From NCBI RefSeq assembly GCF_000247695.1, contig NW_004624882.1:1081438-1145437 (forward strand): a DNA stretch of 64,000 nt. Reading direction: 5' to 3'. Of the stretch, positions 37,155-48,319 are shown one piece after another. The stretch is from Heterocephalus glaber (lineage: Eukaryota; Chordata; Mammalia; Rodentia; Bathyergidae). How positions within the stretch are numbered: position 1 is the stretch's first letter; each line of letters starts with the position of its first letter. The notes below the pieces were generated by a model that saw nothing but the letters and a program-made list of their open reading frames with translations, was not told where the DNA came from and ran no database searches. Position numbers and translations under genes: made by a program.

Positions 37155-37739
37155 TCTAAAATTTAAAGACTTTTAATAGGAGAAGAGGATATGCAGAGGA
37201 CAGAGAAGAAGGGTATTATAAGGAAACAAATAGAGATTGTTTTATGGGTAATCAGTTTGAGACCACATAAAATTAATTGTAAAACCCTTAGCTATGCCTT
37301 TAGTAGAGTAAAGGTATATAACCTTAAGTGTGAGCTTACAATGTTTGTTTTAAGTACATTACCCCCAAATACGTCCCTTTCAACTGGTGGAAATACATCT
37401 TTCTACTGGGACATCAGGCTAGAAGTTAGCCCTTTGGAGAGCCTTTCCATCTTGCTTCTAACAGGACAATACAGGGCCCTTTCACATTCTTTTGGGCCAT
37501 TTTGTATAGGCCACATTCCCCAGAACCACCAGGTGAGATCTCTAGGCTGAGGGTCTGTTAGTGGGGTGGGGGGAAGAATAATAAACATCTGTGGAACTCT
37601 GGGAGATGTCTTGGGAAGGGCACGCTGGGAAGGTTCTGCAGTTGAGCCGTTACTTGATGGCAGGTAGCATTAGTGACTTGCTTATTACAGGAGGTCATCA
37701 AGAGTTGAGAAGGGGACAGAGAAAGGAGGGACAATGCAA
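37155..37739. other. Unique sequence, nothing recognised
   Basis: No repeat or exon recognised. Confidence 0.4.
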
Positions 37740-37891
37740 ACTGATTCTTGTGGGGTTTTTTTTCAATTTTTATTTTCTATTAGTACATATTTGCACTGCC
37801 TAATGATCACTTTCCTCATGGAGAGTTGGTACGTGTACATAACATATCTTATTTCAGCTGTCACCTCTTTCTCTCTCCATCTCTTGGTCCC

Positions 37892-37965
37892 TGTGGGAGT
37901 TACTTTTCTCTTGTTGTTGAGACAAAATACTTGATACCCAAAGATAAAGGGGAAAGGGCTTATTA
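37892..37965 (-). repeat. Truncated 3' LTR of the MaLR element
   Basis: About 74 bp align with the end of the 5' LTR (tgtgggagttacttttctc against tgttagttacttttttctc). The rest of this LTR is missing. The outer boundary is intact, as the target duplication shows, so the loss is internal. Confidence 0.75.
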
Positions 37966-38881
37966 AGCTCCCAGGCCTTCTTCTGAAAACTGGGTGGAAG
38001 ACTTCCTGACCCCACAACTCTTCCATTCTGCATGCACCTAGAACTAGTGCCATGTGGATGATGCTGAAGTTTGCTGCCAGCTGGAACAGTACCGAGTCTT
38101 CCCTCTCTCTTGGCTGTAGGGGTTGAGTGCCTGGATTGCTGAACACTCTGAACCCAATCCTGAGGAACAAATTCTCTAGGCTGCAGCCTTTCCAGAACAT
38201 GATGTTCTGAGGCTTTCTTCTCACAGCAGTTTTTCACTTTTGCAATTTTGAGACTGCAAAGGGTGGAGTCCTGCTGCTTCCTGTGATGCCCTCAGGCCAT
38301 CTTTTCTATTCTGCTGTTCCTTCTCAGCAATCAGGATCTTCTCTGCTCTATCTTTGCAGGCCAAAACTTTACTGAAGCTTTCCTTCTGACCAAACTCAAA
38401 ACATTTTAAATCATTCTGCTGGGCTTTTTGCCTTTGATTCTCAACATAGATCTGGATAAAAGCCCCCAACAGCAGGAATGCCATGGCTTCAACATTAGAC
38501 TGCCTTGAAATTTCTTCTGCTAAATTAATTAGTCCATTGCCCTTAATCTCCTTCTCAGGCAAAGTCTCTGGACATGAGCAAAATGTACACAAACTTTCAG
38601 CCAAGGCATAACACACATTGCCTGGAGTCCAGCAGCCAACGTAGTCCTTCTCCCCAGCAGAAACCTCCTGAGCCTGGTCTTTATCAGCTTTCTGGTCTTC
38701 TGAGCTCTGACCAGAATCTCCCATACAGTACAGCCTAAGATGTTCCAGCTCTCCTTCAGGTGCATCTCCAAATTTGTCCTAACTCTTCCCCTTTCCACAA
38801 GCCAGTTCCAAAGGCTCTTGAGCCAAATGACCAGGTAATGTCACAGTAATGACCTCACTTCTCTGGTACCCAATTTCTGCG

Positions 38882-39245
38882 TGTTAGTTACTTTTTTCTC
38901 ATTGGTGAGACAAAGTACCCAACACCTAAAGTTAAAGGGGGAAAGGTTTATTTGGCTAACAGTTCATAGAGCTTTCAGTCCATAATCAGCTGGCTCCAAG
39001 GCAGGGATGACAAACAGGCATCACAGAGGAGAAACAACATGGTGCACACAAGGTAGCAAAGGTAACAAGGGACCTTAATAGCGTCTTTCTGTCCCTTTTA
39101 TTTTATTCAGACTACTTAGGGTGGATAACACTCACGCCCTTAATCCTAGCGCCCTCAGGCCTAGCCCTACCATGAATCAATCATGGTTCAGCCACCTAGA
39201 AAAAGCATAAGGCTTTGAGGGAATATTTAAACACAAGCCATAACA
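38882..39245 (-). repeat. 5' LTR of the MaLR element
   Basis: 364 bp, TG...CA in sense orientation, with a 'tgccttggagccagctga' block and 'gttagccaaataaacc' polyadenylation signal shared with other LTRs in the window. Sequence just inside it resembles the MaLR leader (attgggtaccagagaagtg). Confidence 0.83.
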
Positions 39246-39640
39246 GTCCCCTTCCCATTTGTAAAAGATTTATCTCCCTACTTTGTAATATCTTTTATTT
39301 TGCTCTTTATTTATATTTCTCATATAAGAGAAATCATGAAATATTTAAGCTTGTGTGTCTGATTTATTTCACTTACATTATGGTCTCAAAGTGCATCCAT
39401 TTTCCTACCAATGATTCAAGTTTATCCTTCTTTATGGCAGAGTAGTACTCCATTTCTTGATGACAGTCATTCTTTCTGTAGTAAGATGGAATCTCAGTGT
39501 TGTTTTAATTTGCATTTCTCTAATGGCCAGGGATATTGAACATTTTTTCATGTATTTATTGGCCATTTGTACTTCTGAGAAGTGTCTGTTCATTTCAGTT
39601 GCACATTTTTTGACTGGGACTTTTAGTTTTGAGAGTCTGA

Positions 39641-39737
39641 TTTTTTTTTTTTGAGACAGAGACTTGCTGTGTAGGTCAGGCTGGCCTTGAACTTGCAGTG
39701 ATCCTCCTGCCTCAGCCTCCCAAGTGCTGGAATTACA
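39641..39737 (-). mobile_element. B1-like SINE inside L1
   Basis: Antisense B1 with a T-rich tail (ttgagacagagacttgctgt to agtgctggaattacag). It is flanked by a short 'ttctgatttttt'-like repeat and divides the L1. Confidence 0.88.
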
Positions 39738-40879
39738 GAGTTCTGATTTTTTGAGTTCTTTGTATATTCTAGATATTAATTTCCTGTTCAAGGAATAGGT
39801 GGCAAAACTTTTTTCCCATTCTGTAGGTTGCCTCCATTCTGTTGGCTGTTTCCTTTGTTGTGAAGAAACTTTTAAATTTGATGTGATCCAATTTCTTTAT
39901 TCTTGGTATTATTTCTTGTGCAATTGGAGTTTTGTTCAGAAAGTCTTTGCCTATGCTTATGTCTTTAAGAGTTTTACCTACTTTATCTTCTAGCAGGCTA
40001 AGAGTTTCTGTTTTAACATTTAGTTTTTTTGATGAATTTTGATTTTAGTTTAGTACACGGTGAGAGATATGGATCTAGATTCAATCTTCTGCATGTGAAC
40101 AGCCAGTTTTCCCAGCAGTATTTGATAAAAAGGCTATCTTTTCCTCTGGGGTAAGCTTTTGGCCCTTTTGTCAAAGATCAGGTAGTTGAATGTGCCTGGA
40201 GTTGTCCTCTACTCTGTTCCATTGATCCATGTTTTTTTATGTTTGATTGTTTTTCTGCTCATACCATGCTGTTTTTATCACTGTAGCTTTGTACTATAAC
40301 TTGAAGTCTGGGATTGTGATGCCTCCTACTTTGCTCTTGCTGCCCAGGATTGCTTTTGCTATTCTGGTTCTCTTCTGGTTCCATATGAATTTTATCACTG
40401 TTTTCTCTAGTTCTGTGAGGGATGCTTTTGATTGGGATTGCAGTACATCTGTATTTCAGATTTGGGAGTATGGCCATTTGGACAATATTGTTGCTCCGTA
40501 TGCAAAAACAGGATAGCTTTCCATTTTCTGATGTCACCGATGTGCTGGAATATTATTGGTGTTTGAGTGTTGATTTCATATCCTGCTATGCTACTGAATT
40601 TGGTTAATTGTAGGAGTGTTTTGGTAGAATTTTTGGGCCTTCTTTGTAGAGGATCATGTCATCTGCAAATGATGATAATTTGATTCCTTTCTTTCTTATA
40701 CATTTTATTTCTTTCTCTTGCCTGATAGTTCTAGCGAATATTTTGAGAACTACATTGAACCACAGCCTGATTCTTCTATCTGCCTGCTCTTATTCTTGGA
40801 TTTCTGAGAAGAAAAACACTAGGGCTTTAAGGCTACTAATCTCTATTGGTTGGGGGCCCAGACAGACTCACAAAAGGCT

Positions 40880-41260
40880 GAATTCAACTCTCTAGAGCAG
40901 CATTCTCCATTGGAAATATAATTTAAGCCACAAGAATGAGCCACATCTATAGTTTAAAATTTCCACTAAATTTTAAATTTTTCTAGTAACTACATTTTAA
41001 AAAGTATAAACAGGTGAGATTAATGTAATGTATTTTATTTGACCCAGTAAACATCTCGACATATAATCAAAATAGAGATCATTAGATATTTCATATTCAT
41101 TTTTTGTACTAAGGCATCAAGATGAAGTGTGTATTTCATCTACATCCAAACTTGGATTACAGACTACCCAAAATTGGATTTGGCACATTTCAGTTGCTTG
41201 ATAGTCCAGTGTGGTACTAGTTATTTTATAGGGAAGGGAAGCCACAAAAAATGTTAACAG
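40880..41260. mobile_element. Nonautonomous DNA transposon (MER type)
   Basis: 'gaaatataatttaagccaca', 'attttaaatttttctagtaa' and the late 'cacatttcagttgcttgata' match a common mammalian hAT-type MER element. The exact family is not certain. Confidence 0.55.
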
Positions 41261-41264
41261 ATTC

Positions 41265-41515
41265 TTGGCTATCGGCAAATGTTCAAGGCCACATGTGGGC
41301 AAGGTCACTATACATCTAAAGCACTGCAGAATAAATCCAAAATTCTGGAATATTCCTCCTAATTGGAGGAATCAGGAGTATTCTTCATAAAAATATAGCC
41401 ATCAAGTAATTTACTCAAGAAGAAAATTACCTACCAGGAAATTAAATATCAGCAAAATATAAAGACATATTGTGCATGCTTATATAAAATAGTTTCTGGG
41501 CTCTTAGCCTAGAAA
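41265..41515. other. Unique AT-rich sequence
   Basis: Nothing recognised. Confidence 0.35.
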
Positions 41516-41519
41516 TACA

Positions 41520-41548
41520 GATATATATATATATATATATATATATAT
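41520..41548. repeat. (TA)n microsatellite
   Basis: Pure TA run of about 29 bp. Confidence 0.95.
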
Positions 41549-41709
41549 CCTTAATTCACAAGCTATGATTCCACTTGGAAAACTGAAGTAATAATCCACA
41601 TCACAAAGTCAAAGTCAGTGTAGTGAGATGGCAATTGTTAATGTCATGTTTTATAAATGGAGAATGTGGCAGGGCTTTCTCAGGCTATTTCACATGTCAA
41701 ATATTGCCA

Positions 41710-41714
<5 letters not shown>

Positions 41715-41748
<34 letters not shown>
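41715..41748. repeat. (CA)n microsatellite
   Basis: Pure CA run of about 34 bp, directly next to an antisense SINE. Confidence 0.95.
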
Positions 41749-41749
<1 letters not shown>

Positions 41750-41933
41750 TTTCTTTGCAGTACTGGAGACTGAACCCAGAGCCTTTGCACTGAGATCCAT
41801 ACCTCTCTTCATTTTTTTTTCTTGAGACAAGTCTCACTAAATTGTCCAGGTTGGAATTTGAGATGTCCCTGCCTCAGGCTCCCAGAATACTAGGAAAACA
41901 GGCATGTGCTACCATGCTTGGCTCACACTGTAC
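41749..41933 (-). mobile_element. Composite B1-dID SINE, minus strand
   Basis: The antisense dID half (gagactgaacccagagcctt) is followed by the antisense B1 half, ending 'gcatgtgctaccatgcttgg'. Confidence 0.85.
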
Positions 41934-42059
41934 ATTTTTAGGAAGATACTGTTTGTTTTTATAAAACTATATCACAGTGACATGAAATGGGTTTATTAAT
42001 TTTACTTTTAAACAAACTGATATTTTAAAATTTTCTGGACTAATTTCTACTAGTGTGGT

Positions 42060-42250
42060 TTTTTTTCTTTGCAGTACTGAAGATTGAACCTAGAGAGTGC
42101 TGAGCTACATTCCCGACCCTTTTTATATATATTTTAAGTTTTGAGACAGGATCCTGTTAGTTTGGCCAGGCTGGCCTCTAACTTGCTATTGTCCTGCCTC
42201 AGCCTCACCAGTAGCTGGATTACAGGTGTGTTCCAATATACCCAGATTTA
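42060..42250 (-). mobile_element. Composite B1-dID SINE, minus strand
   Basis: The antisense dID half (gtgctgagctacattcccga) and antisense B1 half (tttgagacaggatcctgtta) are diverged. Confidence 0.84.
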
Positions 42251-42349
42251 TGGTGAATTTTGAGAGATTTAGCTCCTTGAGGCTTTAGCTTCTTGCAATA
42301 CCCAATTAATTCTAAGGGTATGAAAGGGGACCTGGGAGCAAAACTTTGG

Positions 42350-42620
42350 AAATCATGGGTATGGTCAGTTCTGGAGCCATGTTCCCTTGGTTCAAATCCT
42401 AACTCCTCTAATACAAGCTGTGTGCTTTTGGATTAGGTGCCCAACTTCTCTGTGCCTGTTTTCTCACCTATTAACCCTGCTAAGGGTGCTGTTGGAAGTT
42501 CCTCATGTAAAGTGCTTTGGAAAACTATCTGTGCACGGTTAGAGGTCAACAGTGCTAGTTCATCCAACAGTCAGAATCACCGCCACACACCAGGCACCAT
42601 GCTAGTCTCAGTGGTGCCAA
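42350..42620 (+). mobile_element. MIR SINE
   Basis: A sense MIR with 'ttggttcaaatcctaactcc', 'cttctctgtgcctgttttct' and 'catgtaaagtgctttgg' in order. Confidence 0.7.
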
Positions 42621-42624
42621 AATG

Positions 42625-43100
42625 ACTGATTTACAGTCCCAATCCTCAAAGGACCCACCACCACAGGGAGCCGAAGATGCAGAGAAACGGTCCATGTTTG
42701 TGTGGGCTTGGCCAAGACCTTTGGGACTGCTCAGCCCGAGCCTTTAGCAAAGGAATTTAAACATCTCCCTCAGAGCAGAGGCCACTGAGACAAATCCCTC
42801 TGTGAGTCCAGAATGTTCTGAACAGACATGTTTGTCAAGAGTGTTTACAGAGCTGAGATTGAATGTAGGAAGGGTGGGCTAGCAGTGTGGTTGCCAGGGA
42901 CACTCCTCTTCTGCAGTGCTTGAAGAACTTAGTTCACAAACAGCAAACATCTGCTGTGTTCTTGGCATTCTGCAATGACGGGAACATCATGTGACTAAGA
43001 AACACCCCCTGCCTTGAAGGAGCTCCCAGAAAGGAGGAGACACATTCAGACCACTACTATGCCCCACAGAAAATGTATCACAAGAGATGGGAAGTCAGGT
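42625..43100. other. Unique sequence, nothing recognised
   Basis: No repeat or exon recognised. Confidence 0.4.
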
Positions 43101-43102
43101 CA

Positions 43103-43215
43103 GGGCTGGTGCCTCATGCCTGTAATCCTAGCACTCAGGAGGCTGAGGCAGGAGGATTGCCATGACTTTAAGGCTAGCCTGGGCTACATACAAAGACCCT
43201 GTCTCAAAAAGAAGA
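43103..43215 (+). mobile_element. B1-like SINE
   Basis: Clear B1 body: 'gcctgtaatcctagcactca', 'ggctagcctgggctacatac', 'agaccctgtctcaaaa'. Confidence 0.9.
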
Positions 43216-43389
43216 AAAAACATCAAAAAACATGCGGAAGCCACTTAAACTCTGGCTCCCTCCCTCTACCTAGTAATTGAGTATAATGCTATAGAACCTG
43301 AGGTCTCTTCCTGATCTAACACCCTGGTACTCTGTTGAAATGTTATCTGTTTTCTCAGAAACTGTGCTCCAAATTTGAGGCCCAACTGT

Positions 43390-43505
43390 CATCACCTTGG
43401 GATGCTTGTGCTATGGTGAGCACTAATATTCGCACTTTATAAGTGGAGAAACTGAGAACCAAGGGAAAGTTAGAGTCTTACCCAGAGTGAGTGTGGCTCA
43501 AGACA
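43390..43505 (-). mobile_element. MIR fragment, antisense
   Basis: 'tttataagtggagaaactga' followed by a decayed 'gtcttacccagagtgagtg' core. Confidence 0.55.
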
Positions 43506-43510
43506 TAGAA

Positions 43511-43688
43511 CTGAGCTGCGTGCGGTGGTGCACCCTATATAATCTCAGCAGCTCGGCAGGCTGAGACAGGAGGGTTATTCATTCAAGGCCAGCCTGGGCA
43601 ACCTGTTGAGATCCTGTCTTAAAATCAAAAGGGCTGGGGATGTAGCTCAGTGCAAAAAGACCTTGGGTTCAATCCCTCGTACCACAGG
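43511..43688 (+). mobile_element. Composite B1-dID SINE
   Basis: B1 half (gctgcgtgcggtggtgcacc) joined to dID half (gggctggggatgtagctcag). A purine microsatellite follows its tail. Confidence 0.88.
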
Positions 43689-43708
43689 AAAGGAGAAAAG
43701 GAACAAGT

Positions 43709-43786
43709 GAGGGAGGGAGGGAAGGAAGGAAGGAAAGAAGGAAGGAAGGAAGGAGGGAGGGAGGGAGGGAGGGAGGGAGAGAGAGA
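43709..43786. repeat. (GGAA/GGGA)n purine tract
   Basis: 78 bp of uninterrupted purines made of GGGA and GGAA units, next to a SINE tail. Confidence 0.93.
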
Positions 43787-43789
43787 TTT

Positions 43790-45315
43790 TTTCAACATGA
43801 GATGAATTTTGCAAATTCTTACTTGAGATTGAAATTTTAAATTCACCTGATTGGTGATTGCTAACAATTTCCCTAACCTTTACTACCACATTTTCCTCCT
43901 TTGTATATTTCCTCTTTTAAGACAAAAATCACATAGGCATGCTAAACTAATACAATACTATTGCCTTAATTATTTTGTTAATTGCCTCAACAATAAGCAC
44001 TAATTTTTTTTTTGTCTCAGCATAACCTCAGATATAAGAGTCACACAGCTAGGCATAAGAGTATTCAATTTTCTGTAGAGCTTGGACCTCACACTGTCCC
44101 TCCTTCTGGCATTGTTGGAACTGTCCAAAGTTAGGTAAGATTTAGGGAACTCTGCCAGAGCTGGACCTTGTTTCTTCCCTATATGCAGAGCAACATCCAG
44201 CTATCACTTATACTTGTATAGGGAACATTGATTCTAATTACTTGCGGGTCGTCTTTCCAGCTTAAAATTCTGCACACTGGCGGGAACCATTTTCCTAATG
44301 CAGCACTTTGGTAACCAGCCAAAGCCAAAAGAAATTTAGGTCAATCAAATGGAAGAACAGCACAATGTGGATTTTTAAGCTGTCACTTTTCTTTCATGAA
44401 ATGAAATCTATAAATCCAGAAGGACATGTTGGGGATCTAGCTCCAAACCGTGGGTCATTATCGACTCGGAAATTCATGACTTGTGGAGTGCCTTTTTACC
44501 TTTTAGCATCCTGCTTCTCCATTCCACAGTAGTCAGCATTACATTCCATCAACAATAGGCTGCTTTTGTTGTTTTAAGTACTAGAAAATTCTTAAGATAA
44601 AGTCCTGAAGTTGGAAGTACTCCATTTTTACGGGCATCTTGACATTCCCACCCTGGAATGATGAGTTAGTTCTACAGAAGCGTATTTCCCAGAATCCTAA
44701 GTTCTGCCAACTTTGCCCCGCCATGGTGCCTGCATCTACACGTCGCCCTTGTTCTTGCAAATTGCTTCGAATCAGCTGCTTCCCATTCTCAGTGGCCTGA
44801 CTAATCAAATAATCAATCTTCTTGGAATTATTCATGAAGTAAGAGCAAGCAAGGTCAGAGAGTACAGGCCAAGTCCCAGTTGGCTTGCGGGAGTACAGAC
44901 TGTTTGATTAGAATACGTGAGATCTCAAGATCAGGCACTCTGTACACAGGGAGATAATCAAAGCCACCAGTCTGGCCATTTCGGTATCAGTAAATCATCG
45001 GTTTTGCTCTGGGAAATACGTATTGAGCTGAGAGCGAGTGTGCTGTAGCTTAGTCAGCCTCACAAAGATAGCTGCTTTATTGGCTCGGGTTAGCTGACCT
45101 CTTCACCTTTCCTGGATGACTCACGGCATCTGTGTTTTCTGTCTGGGGTTCAAGACAGAACCTCTCAGCTTCAGATAAAAACTGCTTTCTGCCCCGTCAC
45201 CCCACAGCACATACCAAGATCCTATCCTCATTCCCTCCCCGGGAAAGTGTACTTGGTGACACTGCATGTGGTGCCATCTGGGAATGCAGCTTCATGAGTG
45301 GGCAAGACAGACATT
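43790..45315. other. Unique sequence, no gene seen
   Basis: No clear interspersed repeat or exon in about 1.5 kb. Short frames overlap on both strands. Confidence 0.45.
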
Positions 45316-45319
45316 AAGG

Positions 45320-45515
45320 AGCCTGGCCAGATAGAGCGGTGCACCCTGTAATGCCAGCATTCTTGGAGGCTGAGCCAGGAAGATCGCAAGCTCAAGTCCA
45401 GCCAGTCTGGGCAGCTTAGTGACTTAGCAAGACCCTGTCTCAAAATAAAATATAAAAAAAGAGCTGGGATGCGGCTGTGTGCAAAGGCCCTGTGTTCAAC
45501 CCCCAGTACCAAAAG
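45320..45515 (+). mobile_element. Composite B1-dID SINE
   Basis: B1 half (gcggtgcaccctgtaatgcc), 'accctgtctcaaaataaaat' linker and dID half (gagctgggatgcggctgtgt). Confidence 0.86.
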
Positions 45516-45716
45516 GAAAATAAAATAAAAAAGAAGATAAGCATGTTGAAGAATTTACTACGGGGGCTGGGGAGACTGTGGGAGTAAGGTATAAGATCAT
45601 GCCTCTCACACTTTGGTATTCAGCGGAATCCCTTGGCATACTCAGTAAAATGCAATTTCTTTAGCCTCACTCCTCAAACTTTAGATATAGCCCACCTCAG
45701 GTTCAGTCAGGAAGTA

Positions 45717-45774
45717 AGTGTGTGTGCGCGCACAGCGTGTGTGTGTGTGCGTGTGTGTGTGTGCGTGTGTGTAG
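45717..45774. repeat. (GT)n microsatellite
   Basis: Imperfect GT tract with GC interruptions (gtgtgtgcgcgcac), next to a SINE. Confidence 0.92.
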
Positions 45775-45972
45775 TGTGCTGGGGATCAAACTCAAGGCCT
45801 CACACACACTATGCAAATGCTCTACCACTGAACCAGTGAGCTATACCCCCAGCCCTATTAGTTTTTTAAAAATTCATTCTGCGGCAGGGTCTCTCTTGGC
45901 TACCCAGACTGGACTCAAACTTGGGATCCTCCTGCCTCAGCCTCCTGGATAGCTGGGATTGCAGACATGTGC
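45775..45972 (-). mobile_element. Composite B1-dID SINE, minus strand
   Basis: Antisense dID half with a full tRNA-like length (tgctctaccactgaacc), followed by the antisense B1 half. Confidence 0.87.
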
Positions 45973-46569
45973 TTTGCAAAGCTTCAGTTTTAATTCACCC
46001 TCAGGGGGATTCTGATACAGGAGGTCTAGGATGACTCTGGGAATCTGGCTTAGCGAGACTGTGTTGTTCACACTATGCATGGAGCAAATGAATGAAAAGC
46101 AGACAGTGGTTGGGCTGTTTTTGAAAGAGGTGAGAAGGCTCATTCTGATTCCAAACAGTATTTGTACAAAAGCCAAGATAATTAGCTTGCTGAGAAGAAA
46201 AACATCAGTAGAAGAATAAGGAGCATGTAAATATGGAATACTTTCACTTTCTTGTAAACTCTTTTAATAAGAAACTTCTGAGAACAAAGATGGCTATCAG
46301 ATCTGCTTCCAGATTGGAAGTGACAGCAGCCTTATCTTGCCAGGCAGCACAAACACTGTCAAGTAGGGCACTGCGAGGGTCTGGGAACAAGGCTGCTTCC
46401 ATAAAATGTAAAGTGAGCTTCAAGGGCCATCTGCTAGGTCCACACATTACTCCCTTTTCATGTTTGGGGAAGTTAGCACACAGCTTGGGTCCACAGGCCA
46501 TTTAGGCGATGAGGTTCAAAGTAGTCTCTCAAAGGAACATAGTCTGTGTGTCTCTAGTACATCAGCAGC

Positions 46570-46703
46570 ACAGTATGAGGCTGAAGCAGGAGGGTTCTGA
46601 GTCCGAGCCCAGTCTGGGCAACTTATCGAAATCATGTCTCAAAATTTAAAAAGGGCTGAGGATGTAGCTCAGTGCTCCCTGGATTCAATCCCCAGTGCCA
46701 AAA
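46570..46703 (+). mobile_element. Composite B1-dID SINE, 5' truncated
   Basis: Starts within the B1 half (gtatgaggctgaagcaggag) and continues to the dID half (gggctgaggatgtagctcag). Confidence 0.83.
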
Positions 46704-46709
46704 CAAAAC

Positions 46710-47950
46710 AAAAGGTATGAACGTGTGTGGGCCAGGCCATTCTTTTGATATGGGGCACATGCAATGGCACACGGTGACTGTAGGTCAGGAGGCTCTTTTT
46801 TGAGAAATAACTCAGATAATCCCAAGTCTCCACACCTGCCATCTTCTAGAGCTCAGTCCCTCCAGGTCCACGCCACTTCTGCCTTGTGGGCAGAGCCCCC
46901 GCCATACAGGTCTCAGGTTCCCTCTCCCTCTCCCTCATCCAAATCCCTGTCCCTTCAGAATTGCTGGGGCAGAGAGCTGTCGGGAACAGCAACTGATAAA
47001 CACCTCCATCGGTATGTTCTTGCTCCCTGAAATGTGAGAAGCAAGGAATCTATTAATCCAAATGAATAGCCACTAGTGATCACATTAAATATCATGGAAG
47101 CAGCCTCATCTCCCAGGCCCTGAGATCCTGCTGCGAGGCACTGTTGGTCCTGGCTGGCAAGGTGAGGTGAGCTCTCCAGAACCATTAGCAACACCCATTG
47201 TTGCTCTGGACCAGGCACTGTTTATTCTAAACATATCCTCGTCCCATCCTCTGCTGTGGCATGGTTCAGAAACTTGCCTTTCTTCCATTGGGGTGGAAGG
47301 GAATTAAACTCCAGGCGGCCTGGACAGTGTCCAGCCCTTAGCCATACCTCTGCTGCCTCTACCATGGTGAATAGCTCTGGACTCTTCCGAATCACTTCCC
47401 ATTGCATGCTTCTCTGTAGATGAGAATTAGAGTTTGCCCTGATTATTTCCCTTAAACACAGAAGAGTCATGTTGAAGTGGCACTACCAATTCGTGAACAC
47501 CTTTGCTACCAGTGTCATCCCCAAAGCAATCTTTGATGGCCCCTGTCCATTTCGCACTGCCTGATGCAGCTCACAGCCTCAGAGGGTGCCTTGCAGGCCT
47601 CTAGGTGCCAGTTGCCTTGCTCAGGCTAAAAGAAGCTCCAGGCTGGCCTGACTGGTCATGGGCTTAATTAATTGGATCCCCGCCCGGGCCATTCCAAACC
47701 CAGGGGACTCAGCCCTCCTCCCTGTCCCTCCACATTAGCCTGACAACAGCAGGGCAGGGCTAGAGCCACAGGGGTGCAGATGCCCAGGCCAGGAGCCTGC
47801 TGGGTACTAGCAGGAGGCAAGCCCTGGGTCCGGGCACAGGACCACTGCCTTCAAATTGGCTAAATCTGGCCAGGGAGCAAACCATCAGGGGGCATGTGTA
47901 GAATGGCTCGATATTAAGGAAGCTGGTTAGGGGCTCACTTTACCCATTCA
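46710..47950. other. Unique GC-richer interval, no gene seen
   Basis: About 1.2 kb without recognisable repeats. No CpG island: CG dinucleotides are few. Overlapping short frames on both strands. Confidence 0.45.
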
Positions 47951-47956
47951 AAACTT

Positions 47957-48115
47957 AGCATGTCTGATTTACTTCACTTAACATTGTGGCCTCAAGGTGC
48001 ATTCATTTTTGAATCAGACATACAAGTTTAAATATCACAGAACTTCTTTTATATGAGAAGCCCAAAGTACAAATAATTTAAAAATAAATAAAAAATAGGC
48101 AAAAGAAAACAGGAT
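47957..48115 (+). mobile_element. L1 3' fragment with 5' inversion
   Basis: Positions 47957-48009 read as antisense L1 3' sequence. From 48012 the plus strand reads sense L1 3' sequence up to an A-rich tail near 48115. A 12-bp overlap of 'gtctgattt' and its complement marks the join. This is the layout left by twin priming. The same L1 stretch lies uninverted at about 39310-39400. Confidence 0.65.
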
Positions 48116-48117
48116 AA

Positions 48118-48253
48118 GCCGGATGGGGTGGGGCATGTCAGTAATCTCAGCATTTGGGAGGCTGAGGCAGAAGGGTCGCCGAGGGTTTGAGGCCAGCCTG
48201 GGCTAAATAGTGAGTTTGAGGCCAGCCTGAGCTACATAGCGGGACTTTGTCTC
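48118..48253 (+). mobile_element. B1-like SINE with internal duplication
   Basis: Two copies of the 'tttgaggccagcctg' block, the classic rodent B1 internal duplication. Its tail expands into an AAAG microsatellite. Confidence 0.9.
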
Positions 48254-48313
<60 letters not shown>

Positions 48314-48316
48314 AAA
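48254..48316. repeat. (AAAG)n microsatellite
   Basis: About 15 AAAG units derived from the B1 tail. Confidence 0.95.
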
Positions 48317-48319
48317 ATA

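Larger units (their letters stand above)
37892..39245 (-). mobile_element. ERVL-MaLR retroelement with internal region
   Basis: On the minus strand it has a 5' LTR (39245 to 38882), then a primer-site region and MaLR-like internal sequence (38881 to about 37966), and a stub of the 3' LTR (about 37965 to 37892). Perfect 5-bp TSD gtccc lies at 37887-37891 and 39246-39250. MaLR elements are nonautonomous. An open frame of 167 codons (38724 to 38221) lies in the internal part and matches no protein I know. The two LTRs differ at many sites, so the element is old. It sits inside an L1. Confidence 0.85.
37750..40766 (-). mobile_element. L1 3' half, split by a MaLR element and a B1
   Basis: The poly-T near 37754 is the tail. 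The 3' region runs to 37891, resumes at 39251-39640 and continues from 39738 through ORF2-like sequence (minus-strand frame at 40259-40537) to about 40766. Landmarks are 'gcatttctctaatggccagg' and 'cagccagttttcccagcagt'. A 9-bp repeat, ctgattctt, at 37741-37749 and 40767-40775 may be the TSD. About 1.6 kb of L1 remains. Confidence 0.82.
45600..46030. mobile_element. MER5-like hAT fragment, split
   Basis: 'ctcacactttggtattcagc' and 'tcaaactttagatatag' on the left, and 'ccctcagggggattctgata' on the right, resemble MER5A. A GT microsatellite and an antisense SINE lie between. Confidence 0.45.

Noticed and set aside
46900..47330. CpG island or promoter in the GC-richer interval
   Set aside because: CG dinucleotides are scarce there, and no transcription start context is visible.
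48254..48316. CRISPR-like or other ordered array among the tandem repeats
   Set aside because: It is a simple AAAG microsatellite from a SINE tail, with no spacers. The genome is mammalian.
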